This document shows, one piece after another, positions 15,229 to 23,235 of a stretch of 23,759 bases of DNA (the stretch's first letter is position 1; the number at the start of each line of letters is the position of its first letter). The translations under genes were made by a program, and so were the position numbers. This stretch comes from Syntrophaceae bacterium UBA5619 (GTDB lineage: Bacteria; Desulfobacterota; Syntrophia; Syntrophales; UBA5619): positions 1-23,759 of the forward strand of contig DIKL01000024.1 of NCBI GenBank assembly GCA_002424545.1. The letters are read 5' to 3'. The notes beneath the pieces were generated by a model. It did no database searches. It was not told where the DNA came from and saw nothing but the letters and a program-made list of their open reading frames with translations.

Positions 15229-17310
15229 TCATCCTTGTGATTCCGTCACAATTTTTGAAAAATCGGCGACGTCATGGAAGAGGGTTGAGATTTCCGCCAG
15301 CAGGGAAAGCCGGTTGAAGCGGATTTTTTCATCTTCCGCCATGACGAGAACCGCCTCGAAAAAGTCATCCACCGGTTGTCGGAGACGGGCGAGTTCCGTG
15401 AGCGCGCCGGAATAATCCCCCCGGGAAATGAGGTTCAAGACCGCATCGCGGATCTTCAGGAACGCCTCATGGAGATTCTTCTCCTCCTCACCGGAAAACA
15501 GGCGCGGATCGACGGCCCCGTCGTGGAAGCCGCGGAGGATGTGGACCACCCTCTTGAAGGCGACGGCGAGCGGCTGAAAACCGGCATCGGACTTGAAGTT
15601 TTCCATCGCCCGGATCTTTTCGTTTGCGGTGACCATGCTTCCGATGCCGGTGGCCAGCACGGCGTCGACGACGTCGTAGGGATGGCCCTGGGAGATGAGC
15701 AGATTTTCCAAACGTCCCTGGAAGAATTCCATCAGGTCTCTCTTGATTTCTTCGGCGGGACGTTTCAGCAGCGGCCCGATGCCGGCGAGACCCTCTGCGA
15801 GCAGAACGTTCAGCGGGAGGTCATAACCGTTGGCAAGGATGATGTTGATGATGCCCAGCGCCTGACGGCGCAGCGCATAGGGGTCGGCCGTTCCGGTTGG
15901 AATCAGGTTGACGCCGAAGAAACCGCAGATCGTGTCCGTCTTGTCGGCGATGCTGACGATGGCCCCCTCATCGGTTTCGGGAAGGCTGCCGCCCGCCGCC
16001 GTCGGCAGGTAATGTTCATGGATCGCCTTGGCGACGATGGGATTCTCGCCGGCGAGCAGCGCATATTCCCGGCCCATGATTCCCTGAAGTTCCGCGAATT
16101 CCCCCACCATCTGGGTGTCCAGATCCGCCTTCGACAAGAATGCGGCGCGGTCGACCCTGTCGGCGATTGTCGGTTTGAGTCGGCCGGCAATCCAGCCCGC
16201 CAGTTTCCGGAAACGCATGACCTTATCGTAGGACGTTCCGAGGAGGGTGTGGAAAGTGACCTTCTTGAGGTCTTCCACCCGCCGTTCGAGCGGGATTTTT
16301 TGGTCCGCCTCGAAGAAGAAGCGCGCGTCGGAAAGGCGGGCGCGGATCACCTTCTCGTTTCCACGCTTGACCACTTCGGGATCGCGGGCCAGCGTATTGT
16401 TGATCGTGATAAAGTAGGGGAGCAGCGCGCCCTTGTCATCCACCACCGGAAAATACTTTTGGTGGGAGATCATCGTTGTGATGAGCACCTCGGGTGGAAG
16501 TTTGAGGAATTGCGTATCGAAATTTCCGCAGACCGCCGTGGGGTACTCGGTGAGGAAGGTCACCGTTTCCAAAAGTTCCTCGGAAGGAAGTACTCGGCCG
16601 CCTACGGTTTCAGCCGCTTTTCGGGTTTGCTCGCGGATGATCGCCTTCCTCTCGTCGGGATCGACGATCACGAAATGGTCGCGCGTGCCGGCGAGATATT
16701 CGTTTCGACTGCCGACCGGAAAGCATTCCGGGCTCATGAACCGATGACCGCGGCTGGTCTGGCCGCTCGCGACATTTGCGATTGTAAACGGGACGACGCG
16801 GCCGTTGAAGATTGCGAGGATCCAGTGGATCGGTCTGGCGAAGCGGAACTCCTGATCGGCCCAGTGCATCGATTTGCGGAAGGGAATTTCGCCGATGACC
16901 CGGGTCAGGATTGCCGGGAGGAGGGTTTCCGTCATTTGGCCGCTGATCGTCTTCCTCGCGCAGAGGTACTCCCCCTTCTCCGTCGTGATCCGATCCAGTC
17001 CGGCGATATCGACTCCCTGGCCTTTCGCGAAGCCGATTACGGCACGGGAGGGATTTCCCTGCTCGTCAAAGGCGACCCTCACGGCCGGACCCAGCTTCTC
17101 GATCACCTGATCCTGCTGACGTTCGGCGATGCCTTCCGCCATCCAACAGAGTCGGCGGGGGGTTCCCATCGTCCGGGTCTCGCCGTGAATGATCCGGTGG
17201 ACCGCCAGTTCCCTGCGGGCGATCTCGTCCAAATCCCGAAGGGCTTTCGGCAAAAAGGCAGCCGGGATCTCTTCCGTTCCGATTTCCAAGAGCAGTTCGT
17301 TGCCCATCAT
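15229..17310 (-). CDS. glyS: Glycyl-tRNA synthetase, beta subunit
   Basis: A complete 693-residue GlyS, the tRNA-binding half of the heterotetrameric bacterial glycyl-tRNA synthetase. The N-terminus ELLLEIGTEEIPAAF is diagnostic. The central region has KADLDTQMVGEFAELQG followed by MGREYA, and the C-terminal part corresponds to the helical anticodon-binding domain. GGAG stands five bases before ATG 17310; a second ATG follows immediately (17307), so either could be used. It lies 85 bases after glyQ on the same strand and is presumably cotranscribed with it. Confidence 0.97.
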   Translation of the reverse strand: MMGNELLLEIGTEEIPAAFLPKALRDLDEIARRELAVHRIIHGETRTMGTPRRLCWMAEGIAERQQDQVIEKLGPAVRVAFDEQGNPSRAVIGFAKGQGVDIAGLDRITTEKGEYLCARKTISGQMTETLLPAILTRVIGEIPFRKSMHWADQEFRFARPIHWILAIFNGRVVPFTIANVASGQTSRGHRFMSPECFPVGSRNEYLAGTRDHFVIVDPDERKAIIREQTRKAAETVGGRVLPSEELLETVTFLTEYPTAVCGNFDTQFLKLPPEVLITTMISHQKYFPVVDDKGALLPYFITINNTLARDPEVVKRGNEKVIRARLSDARFFFEADQKIPLERRVEDLKKVTFHTLLGTSYDKVMRFRKLAGWIAGRLKPTIADRVDRAAFLSKADLDTQMVGEFAELQGIMGREYALLAGENPIVAKAIHEHYLPTAAGGSLPETDEGAIVSIADKTDTICGFFGVNLIPTGTADPYALRRQALGIINIILANGYDLPLNVLLAEGLAGIGPLLKRPAEEIKRDLMEFFQGRLENLLISQGHPYDVVDAVLATGIGSMVTANEKIRAMENFKSDAGFQPLAVAFKRVVHILRGFHDGAVDPRLFSGEEEKNLHEAFLKIRDAVLNLISRGDYSGALTELARLRQPVDDFFEAVLVMAEDEKIRFNRLSLLAEISTLFHDVADFSKIVTESQG

Positions 17311-17395
17311 AAGTTCTCCAATCCTTTGGACGCCCGCTGTTGCGAGCCGGCCCGCGCATTCAAATTCCTGCCGGGAAATGAATCCTTGCGCCGGA

Positions 17396-18268
17396 TTATT
17401 TCCGGGTCAATAGCGGGTAGCCCATCGCCTCGCGCTGCTTGAGATAACCCTCCGCGCTCAAACGGGCGAGGTTCCGGACGCGGCCGATGTAGCTCGTCCG
17501 TTCGGCCACGCTGATTGCCCCGCGCGCGTTGAGCAGATTGAAGGTGTGGGAACATTTGAGACAATGGTCGTAGGTCGGCAACACAAGGCCTTTTTCGGAC
17601 GCCCTGATTCCCTCGGCCTCGTACATGTTGAAACGTTGCCGGAGCTGCTCAATATCGGCGGTTTCGAAGTTGTAAACGGACCACTCCACTTCACCCTGAT
17701 GATGCACATCGCCGTATTTGATTCCCGGGGTCCACTCGAGGTCGTAAACATTGTCGATCCCCTGGATGTACATCGCGATTCGTTCGGTTCCATAGGTGAG
17801 TTCCGCGCAGACGGGGCGGCAATCAAAGCCGCCGACCTGCTGGAAATAGGTGAATTGGGAGATCTCCATCCCGTCGAGCCAAACCTCCCAGCCGAGGCCC
17901 CAGGCGCCGACCGTCGGCGATTCCCAGTCATCCTCCACGAAACGGATGTCATGCTCCAGCGGGTCGATGCCGAAACTTTTCAGCGAGTCGAGGTAAATCT
18001 CCTGGATATCCGTCGGCGACGGTTTCATGATGACCTGGTACTGATAGTAATGCTGCAGTCGGTTCGGGTTCTCACCGTAGCGGCCGTCCGTGGGTCTCCG
18101 GGAGGGCTCCACATAGGCCACGTTCCACGGTTCCGGTCCCAGGGCCCGCAAAAAGGTGGCCGGGTTGAATGTGCCGGCCCCGACCTCGACATCGTAAGGT
18201 TGCTGGATGACGCATCCGCGACCGGCCCAGTACCGCTCCAGGGCAAAGATCAGTTCCTGAAAGGTCAC
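17396..18268 (-). CDS. glyQ: Glycyl-tRNA synthetase, alpha subunit
   Basis: A complete 290-residue GlyQ, the catalytic half of the two-subunit enzyme that charges tRNA-Gly. It shows [50 protein letters not shown] and the long block of invariant residues around [19 protein letters not shown]. The initiation codon is GTG: AAGGAGG (18273-18279) lies just upstream with a short four-base gap, and the translation from that GTG matches the family N-terminus exactly. A promoter-like sequence lies in the gap between recO and glyQ. Confidence 0.97.
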   Translation of the reverse strand: MTFQELIFALERYWAGRGCVIQQPYDVEVGAGTFNPATFLRALGPEPWNVAYVEPSRRPTDGRYGENPNRLQHYYQYQVIMKPSPTDIQEIYLDSLKSFGIDPLEHDIRFVEDDWESPTVGAWGLGWEVWLDGMEISQFTYFQQVGGFDCRPVCAELTYGTERIAMYIQGIDNVYDLEWTPGIKYGDVHHQGEVEWSVYNFETADIEQLRQRFNMYEAEGIRASEKGLVLPTYDHCLKCSHTFNLLNARGAISVAERTSYIGRVRNLARLSAEGYLKQREAMGYPLLTRK

Positions 18269-18329
18269 ATCTCCTCCTTGAACTCAAAGCCTCTTATTTC
18301 TTGATATCATGTATGTTTTTACGGGGCGG

Positions 18330-18358
18330 CTTGTAACACGACGACCCGTCCCTGTCAA
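18330..18358 (-). promoter_or_regulatory. Probable sigma-70 promoter of glyQ-glyS
   Basis: On the minus strand, TTGACA (18353-18358, perfect) and TACAAG (18330-18335, four of six) are separated by 17 bases. They sit just downstream of the recO stop and about 60 bases before the glyQ start. This would let the synthetase genes be transcribed independently of pyrC-recO. No T-box-like leader is seen, as expected outside Gram-positives. Confidence 0.5.
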
Positions 18359-18375
18359 TACGAAATCGCGGCGGA

Positions 18376-19152
18376 TCAGATCTTCAGCCGCCGGATTTCG
18401 TTCAGCACCTGAACGGATTTGAGCTCCCGTCCGAGGATGTGGCGGATAAAATGGGCGAGCAGCCGACCGCATTCGTCGGCGGATTGTTCGGAGAGCAGCA
18501 GGCTGCCCAGGCGTTTCGTCTCCATTTCGCGTCCCAGCAGCAGCGTCCGGATCGTTCCCAGGGAGACGGGGATGGCCTCCCGGTTGCCGGGCCCGCAAAG
18601 GTTGCAGGTCAAACCGCCCTTTGCGATGTCGAAGCGGTACGTCGCCTGGTTTCCGACCGGCTTTTGACAGCAAAGGCAGCGGTCGAGGACGGGATCGTAA
18701 CCGGAAATCCGCAGCAGCCGGATCTCGAAGAAACGAAGCAGGGCGTCCCCGATCGCGGCTCCCTCCAGCAGCCGGAGAAATTCGAGCAGCAGAAAAAAGG
18801 ATGACTCGTTTCGCTTGTCTTCCGGTGTGAAGTGATCCGTCAGCTCGATCAGACAAGAGGCGGCCAGCGTTTTTTCGAGATCGGAGCGAATGGCGGGAAA
18901 ATGCGAGAGGACATCGCATCCTTCGATCAGCGCAAGACCGTCCGGATTTTTCCGGGAGAAAATCATCCGGGAGTGGCAAAAGGGTTCAAGCGCGTTTGCG
19001 AAACGTTTCCGGCTTCGTCGGGCCCCTTTGGCGATTCCGCGAATTTTACCGAAGTCCGCGGTGGAGAAGGTGACGATCCGGTCGGATTCCCCGTAATCGA
19101 GGAGCCGCAGAACGATGGCCTCCGTATGTTGCTGGATTCTTGCCTGGATCAT
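18376..19152 (-). CDS. recO: DNA repair protein RecO
   Basis: The 258-residue protein matches RecO, which anneals single strands and helps load RecA with RecF/RecR. The N-terminal OB-fold begins with TEAIVLRLLDYGESDRIVTF, followed by the positively charged GIAKGARRSRKRF. A zinc-finger pair CLCC (about residue 157) and CNLC (about 184) lies in the C-terminal domain. The start is placed at ATG 19152, one base after the pyrC stop, because the family N-terminus begins there; the frame stays open upstream inside pyrC but that part is not RecO-like. No clear Shine-Dalgarno sequence is seen, consistent with translational coupling to pyrC. Confidence 0.93.
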   Translation of the reverse strand: MIQARIQQHTEAIVLRLLDYGESDRIVTFSTADFGKIRGIAKGARRSRKRFANALEPFCHSRMIFSRKNPDGLALIEGCDVLSHFPAIRSDLEKTLAASCLIELTDHFTPEDKRNESSFFLLLEFLRLLEGAAIGDALLRFFEIRLLRISGYDPVLDRCLCCQKPVGNQATYRFDIAKGGLTCNLCGPGNREAIPVSLGTIRTLLLGREMETKRLGSLLLSEQSADECGRLLAHFIRHILGRELKSVQVLNEIRRLKI

Positions 19153-19153
19153 C

Positions 19154-20458
19154 TCAGAAATCGCGATAGCGAATGCGGCCGCCAACGATCGTCAGGACCG
19201 TTTTCCCTATCACGGTCCAATTGTGAAAGGGGGAATTCCTTCCCAGAGAACGGAACATTCCGCGATCGACGGTCCATTCCTTCTTTGGGTCGATAACGGT
19301 GATATCGGCATCGGCGCCGTCGGCAAGGGTTCCCTTGGGGATGCGGAGGATCCGGGCGGCACGGATCGTCATCTTTTCGATCAGATCCGGGAGCGACAGA
19401 ATTCCCTCCGACACCAGGCGAAGGGAGATGGCCAGGGAGGTTTCCAAACCCGTGATGCCGCTGCTTGCGCGACCGAATTCGACCTCCTTGTCCTTTCGTG
19501 CGTGGGGCGCGTGGTCGCTCGCGATCACATCGATTGTCCCGTCGCGGAGACCTTCCCGGATCGCCAGACGGTCCTTTTCGTCGCGCAGGGGCGGATTGAC
19601 TTTTGTTGCGGTGTCCAGGGTTCGGACGGCCTCATCCGTCAACGTGAAGTAATGGGGCGCCGTTTCCGCCGTGACCCGAACCCCGCGGGCCTTGGCCTCG
19701 CGAATCAATCGAACCGCGCCGGCCGTGCTGACATGGGCGATGTGGAGAAACGCTCGGGTGACTTCGGCGAGGAGAAGATCCCTCGCGACCATGACGTCCT
19801 CCGCGATTCCGGGAATGCCGGGAAGGGCGACTTCCGCTGACACAAGACCATCGTTCATCACGCCGCCCGCCGAGAGATGCCGGTCTTCACAGTGGGCGAT
19901 AATCGGCATGTTCAGCGAAGAGGCGCATTCGAGCGCGGAGCGCATCAGGGCGGCGTTCATAACCGGGAAGCCATCGTCGGAAAAAGCGACGGCGCCTGCG
20001 TCCCTCAGATCGCGAAAGTCGGTGAGCTTTCCGCCTTCCGACCCCACGCTGATCGCCGCGATCGGATAGACGTTCGTCAAGCCGTATTCCGCGGCCTTGC
20101 GACGGATGAGTTCGGTGATGGAGCGATTGTCATTCACGGGATTGGTGTTGGGCATGCAGGCCACCGAGGTGAAACCGCCCGCCGCCGCCGCTTCGCTTCC
20201 GGTGGCGATCGTTTCCTTGTATTCGAATCCCGGTTCCCGCAGATGGGTGTGCATGTCGATCAGGCCGGGGAGGACGATCATCCCTTGGAGATCAAAGACC
20301 TCGATCGCCGATTCGTTCTCTCTCCCTTCGGTCTTTCCGGAAACGGAATATTCCCTGATGCCCCGGACGATTTTTCCGTTTTCGATCCGCAGATCGCCAA
20401 CGGCATCCGTATTCCGGGATGGGTCCACGATCCTGCCGCCTTTCAACAAGAGCTTCAT
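19154..20458 (-). CDS. pyrC: Dihydroorotase (type I, AllB/PyrC family)
   Basis: The 434-residue enzyme closes carbamoyl-aspartate to dihydroorotate in pyrimidine synthesis. Metal-binding H70 and H72 lie in IDMHTHLREPG. CMPNTNPV, HCEDRHLS and SDHAPHARKDKE supply further conserved ligands and substrate contacts. GAVAFSDDG places an Asp where other dihydroorotases use a carboxylated Lys, as known for the Aquifex-type enzyme. ATG 20458 was chosen because GAGG lies nine bases before it; ATG 20473 is only about two bases from the predicted transcription start and has no good site. It is first in its unit, with recO directly after. pyrB is not in the window, although it is often adjacent to this type of pyrC. 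Confidence 0.95.
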   Translation of the reverse strand: MKLLLKGGRIVDPSRNTDAVGDLRIENGKIVRGIREYSVSGKTEGRENESAIEVFDLQGMIVLPGLIDMHTHLREPGFEYKETIATGSEAAAAGGFTSVACMPNTNPVNDNRSITELIRRKAAEYGLTNVYPIAAISVGSEGGKLTDFRDLRDAGAVAFSDDGFPVMNAALMRSALECASSLNMPIIAHCEDRHLSAGGVMNDGLVSAEVALPGIPGIAEDVMVARDLLLAEVTRAFLHIAHVSTAGAVRLIREAKARGVRVTAETAPHYFTLTDEAVRTLDTATKVNPPLRDEKDRLAIREGLRDGTIDVIASDHAPHARKDKEVEFGRASSGITGLETSLAISLRLVSEGILSLPDLIEKMTIRAARILRIPKGTLADGADADITVIDPKKEWTVDRGMFRSLGRNSPFHNWTVIGKTVLTIVGGRIRYRDF

Positions 20459-20481
20459 CGAAGATATCCTCATTCCAGCCG

Positions 20482-20511
20482 CATCTACACCATATCTTCG
20501 CGAAGTGTCAA
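20482..20511 (-). promoter_or_regulatory. Possible pyrC promoter with a palindrome in the spacer
   Basis: The minus strand has a perfect TTGACA (20506-20511) and a weak TAGATG (20482-20487) with an 18-base spacer. A perfect 10-base palindrome CTTCGCGAAG (20496-20505) fills the spacer next to the -35 and would be well placed for a repressor. The predicted start near 20475 supports pyrC initiation at ATG 20458. Confidence 0.38.
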
Positions 20512-20538
20512 GGTTATAGATGGAATTGAAAAAAGCTT

Positions 20539-20565
20539 TTGAAATGGTTTGAATGGTGTTATAGC
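20539..20565 (+). promoter_or_regulatory. Possible promoter of the PRC/MgtE-N/CBS-Nramp pair
   Basis: TTGAAA (20539-20544) and TATAGC (20560-20565) are 15 bases apart; shifting the -35 by one base gives TTTGAA and 16. Both hexamers are imperfect and the spacing is short. It is nevertheless the best candidate in the divergent gap, about 25 bases before the GTG start. No recognisable Mg2+ riboswitch was found, and the roughly 20-base leader is too short for one. Confidence 0.3.
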
Positions 20566-20588
20566 TGCGCGAACCGGAGGGGATACTC

Positions 20589-21863
20589 GTGGCGGTCCAT
20601 AGCGCGATGAACCATGAATCTCAGGTGTTTATATTTATCAGCGAACTCCTGGGGAAAAAAATCTTCGATTCCGAAGGACGTCCGATCGGCAGGATCATCG
20701 ACTTGACCTCGAACATCGGAGAGAACTATCCGCCGGTGACCGACATCCTCATGCGCCGTGAACAGGATCGGAAAACCGTCCTTTTCCCCTGGAACCGAAT
20801 CACGGCGATCGGGAGCGATCTGATCGCCCATTCCCCGTTGCCCGAGGATTTTCGGGAACCGACACCCCGTCCGGGGGAACTCCTGCTGAAGGAAACCCTG
20901 CTGGACAAGCAGGTGGTCGATACGGATGGGGCGAAGATCCGCCGGGTCAACGACCTGCAGTTTCTCCGGTCCAATAAACTCCTTTACCTGGTCCATGTGG
21001 ACGTCGGATTTCACGGCCTTCTGCGACGGGTCGGCCTGGAGAGACCCGTGGGTTTCCTGCTCCGGGTCCTTTTCGATTACACCTTGCCGGATCAACTGAT
21101 TGCCTGGAAGTTTGTGCAGCCCCTGTCGTCGCCGGATCTGCTGCGCCTAACCATTGCCCAGAACCGCCTCGCCCAGCTCCACCCAGCGGATCTGGCCGAC
21201 ATCATCGAAGAGCTCGATATTCATCAGCGCTCCGCCGTCTTTCGTTCACTGGATGTGGAAACGGCTGCCGAGACGCTCGAGGAGACCGACCCGAAGATCC
21301 AGGTCCGTTTGATTGAAGAGCTTTCCGCGGAAAATGCCTCCGACATCATCGAAGAGATGTCCCAGTCCGAAGCGGCCGATCTGCTGGGGGATCTTCCTCG
21401 AGAACGGGCGGAAGGGATCCTCAAAGAAATGGAAAAAGAAGTGGCGGAGGATATGAAGGAACTCCTTGCCCATCCGGACGAAATCGCGGGCGGGCTGATG
21501 ACCACTTCTTACCTCAGTTTTGCGCCGACCGTGACGGTGGACGAGGCGATGGCGCGGGTGCGTTTCGAAGCCGAGGATATGGATCTGATTTACTACCTCT
21601 ACGTTGTGGATGAAGAGGAACGCCTTCTCGGCGTGATCACGCTTCGGGATCTCCTTGTCGCGCCGCCGGAGACGAAGCTCTCCGAGCTGATGGATACCCG
21701 GGTGATCGCGGTGAGCATCGAGGAGGAGAAGGAGCGGATTGCCGACGATTTCGCCAAGTACGGCATCATGGCCATGCCGGTCGTGGATCACGAAAATCAC
21801 CTGAAAGGGGTTATTCTCTTCAAGAATCTGCTCGAAGTGGTGGCGCCGAAATTGGGCCGGTAG
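20589..21863 (+). CDS. Soluble PRC-barrel / MgtE N-terminal / CBS-pair protein (probable Mg2+ sensor for the adjacent Nramp transporter)
   Basis: The 424-residue protein has no membrane segment. Two PRC-barrel-like repeats come first (ISELLGKKIFDSEGRPIG from about residue 18, and LLDKQVVDTDGAKIR near 105). They are followed by the MgtE N-terminal superhelix (about 185-295, with HPADLADIIEELD and repeated acidic helices) and a pair of CBS domains (about 300-424) beginning with AGGLMTT, the MgtE hallmark. In true MgtE these two parts sense cytosolic Mg2+ and gate a membrane channel domain; that channel domain is absent here. An Nramp-family gene starts 33 bases downstream, suggesting control of that transporter; this is inference. 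The start is GTG, with GGAGGGG (20576-20582) six bases upstream; an internal ATG at 20607 lacks a ribosome-binding site. Confidence 0.9.
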   Translation: MAVHSAMNHESQVFIFISELLGKKIFDSEGRPIGRIIDLTSNIGENYPPVTDILMRREQDRKTVLFPWNRITAIGSDLIAHSPLPEDFREPTPRPGELLLKETLLDKQVVDTDGAKIRRVNDLQFLRSNKLLYLVHVDVGFHGLLRRVGLERPVGFLLRVLFDYTLPDQLIAWKFVQPLSSPDLLRLTIAQNRLAQLHPADLADIIEELDIHQRSAVFRSLDVETAAETLEETDPKIQVRLIEELSAENASDIIEEMSQSEAADLLGDLPRERAEGILKEMEKEVAEDMKELLAHPDEIAGGLMTTSYLSFAPTVTVDEAMARVRFEAEDMDLIYYLYVVDEEERLLGVITLRDLLVAPPETKLSELMDTRVIAVSIEEEKERIADDFAKYGIMAMPVVDHENHLKGVILFKNLLEVVAPKLGR

Positions 21864-21896
21864 AACGACGATGGATGATGAAAGTGGCGTAGAACA

Positions 21897-23174
21897 ATGT
21901 CTGATTTCCTTTCCAGAGCTTTCCGCGGATTCCGGCAATCCCCGGCCATCAGGCGCTACTGGCGGTCTCTGGCGATTTTCTTCGCGCTGATCGGGCCGGG
22001 AATTATCACCTCAAACGTCGACAACGACGCCGGCGGCATCACGACCTATTCCCTCGCCGGTTCCGAATACGGTCTTACCCTGCTGTGGACCCTCATTCCG
22101 ATCACCGGCGTGCTGATCGTCATCCAGGAGATGTGCGCCCGAATGGGGGTGGTCTCGGGCAAGGGACTCTCCGACCTGATTCGCGAACGGTTCGGGGCGC
22201 GGACCACCTTTTACCTGATGATCGTGCTGTTTCTGGCCAATCTGGGGAATACGGTTTCCGAATTTGCGGGCGTTGCGGCGAGCCTGGAGATCTTCGGCAT
22301 CAGCCGGTACGTTTCCGTTCCGTTCAGCGCGGCGTTTGTCTGGTGGCTGGTTGTCAAGGGGAATTACAAATCCGTGGAGAAGGTATTTCTGTTCGCCTGT
22401 GTTTTCTATCTCTCCTACATCGTCTCGGGTTTTCTGGGAAAACCGGACTGGAGCGCCGTCGGATCTTCGCTGTTGAAGCCAACCTTTCGGATGGAGACGG
22501 GCTTTCTGACGATGGCCGTGGCCTTGATCGGAACCACGATCGCCCCCTGGATGCAGTTCTACCTGCAGTCCTCCGTGGTCGACAAGGGTCTGAAGGAAGA
22601 CGATTATCCGTACATTCGGATGGATGTCATCTTCGGGTCGCTCATGGTCAATGTGATCGCCTTTTTCATCATCATGCTCTGCGCCGTCACGCTCTTCCAG
22701 AACGGCATCCGGATCGAGAGCGCCAAGGACGCCGCCCAGGCGCTGGCTCCGCTGGCGGGGGAATACTGTTCCTGGCTGTTCGCCCTCGGTCTGCTGAACG
22801 CCTCGCTCTTTGCCGCCTCGATCCTGCCGATCTCCACCGCATACACGATCTGCGAGGCCTTCGGGTGGGAGTCCAGCCTGAACCGGAAGTTTCTCGAGGC
22901 GCCGCAGTTCTACGGTCTCTACTCGCTGATGGTTCTCTTGGGCGCCGCCGTCATTCTGTTGCCCGACATGCCGCTGATTCGGATCATGTTCTATTCGCAG
23001 GTCATCAACGGCGCGATTCTCCCCGTGATCCTCGTCTTCATGCTGCTTCTGGTCAATGATCGGCGTCTCATGGGAAAACACGCGAACGGGTCCGTCATGA
23101 ACATCGTTTCCTGGCTGACCGTAGCGGTTCTCACCTTCCTTTCGCTGGCGATGCTTGCCTTCGCGGTGATCTGA
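21897..23174 (+). CDS. Nramp-family metal transporter with altered metal site (NRMT-like, probable Mg2+ transporter)
   Basis: The 425-residue, about 11-helix inner-membrane protein aligns with Nramp/MntH (SLC11) along its length, for example GPGIITSNVDNDAGG and EYGLTLLW in the first two helices. The helix-1 DPGN motif reads D44-A45-G46-G47: the Asp is kept but the metal-binding Asn is Gly. The helix-6 motif TVMPH reads TIAPW: the transition-metal-selecting Met is Ala216. These are the changes I recall for NRAMP-related Mg2+ transporters (NRMTs), so Mg2+ is a more likely substrate than Mn2+ or Fe2+. The upstream Mg2+-sensor-like gene agrees. The ribosome-binding site is weak (AAAGTGG), suggesting coupling to the preceding gene 33 bases away. 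The fold is certain; the substrate is inferred. Confidence 0.9.
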   Translation: MSDFLSRAFRGFRQSPAIRRYWRSLAIFFALIGPGIITSNVDNDAGGITTYSLAGSEYGLTLLWTLIPITGVLIVIQEMCARMGVVSGKGLSDLIRERFGARTTFYLMIVLFLANLGNTVSEFAGVAASLEIFGISRYVSVPFSAAFVWWLVVKGNYKSVEKVFLFACVFYLSYIVSGFLGKPDWSAVGSSLLKPTFRMETGFLTMAVALIGTTIAPWMQFYLQSSVVDKGLKEDDYPYIRMDVIFGSLMVNVIAFFIIMLCAVTLFQNGIRIESAKDAAQALAPLAGEYCSWLFALGLLNASLFAASILPISTAYTICEAFGWESSLNRKFLEAPQFYGLYSLMVLLGAAVILLPDMPLIRIMFYSQVINGAILPVILVFMLLLVNDRRLMGKHANGSVMNIVSWLTVAVLTFLSLAMLAFAVI

Positions 23175-23184
23175 AGGCCGACAT

Positions 23185-23215
23185 AAAAAAAGGCCGTGCG
23201 GTCTGCACGGCCTTT
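23185..23215 (-). terminator. Rho-independent terminator of lepB, possibly bidirectional
   Basis: An 11-bp perfect stem AAAGGCCGTGC / GCACGGCCTTT (23189-23199 and 23205-23215) with a five-base loop lies between the converging Nramp and lepB genes. On the minus strand the stem is followed by a run of seven T (23185-23191), making a strong terminator for lepB, whose stop is about 20 bases before the stem. On the plus strand only three T follow, so termination of the Nramp transcript is likely weaker. Confidence 0.88.
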
Positions 23216-23235
23216 CAAGAACGAGTCCATAGATT

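Noticed and set aside
15376..17442. A 688-codon open frame on the plus strand opposite glyS
   Set aside because: It is antisense to a clear glyS and to its upstream gap, is rich in charged residues without any domain, and is explained by high GC content in third positions.
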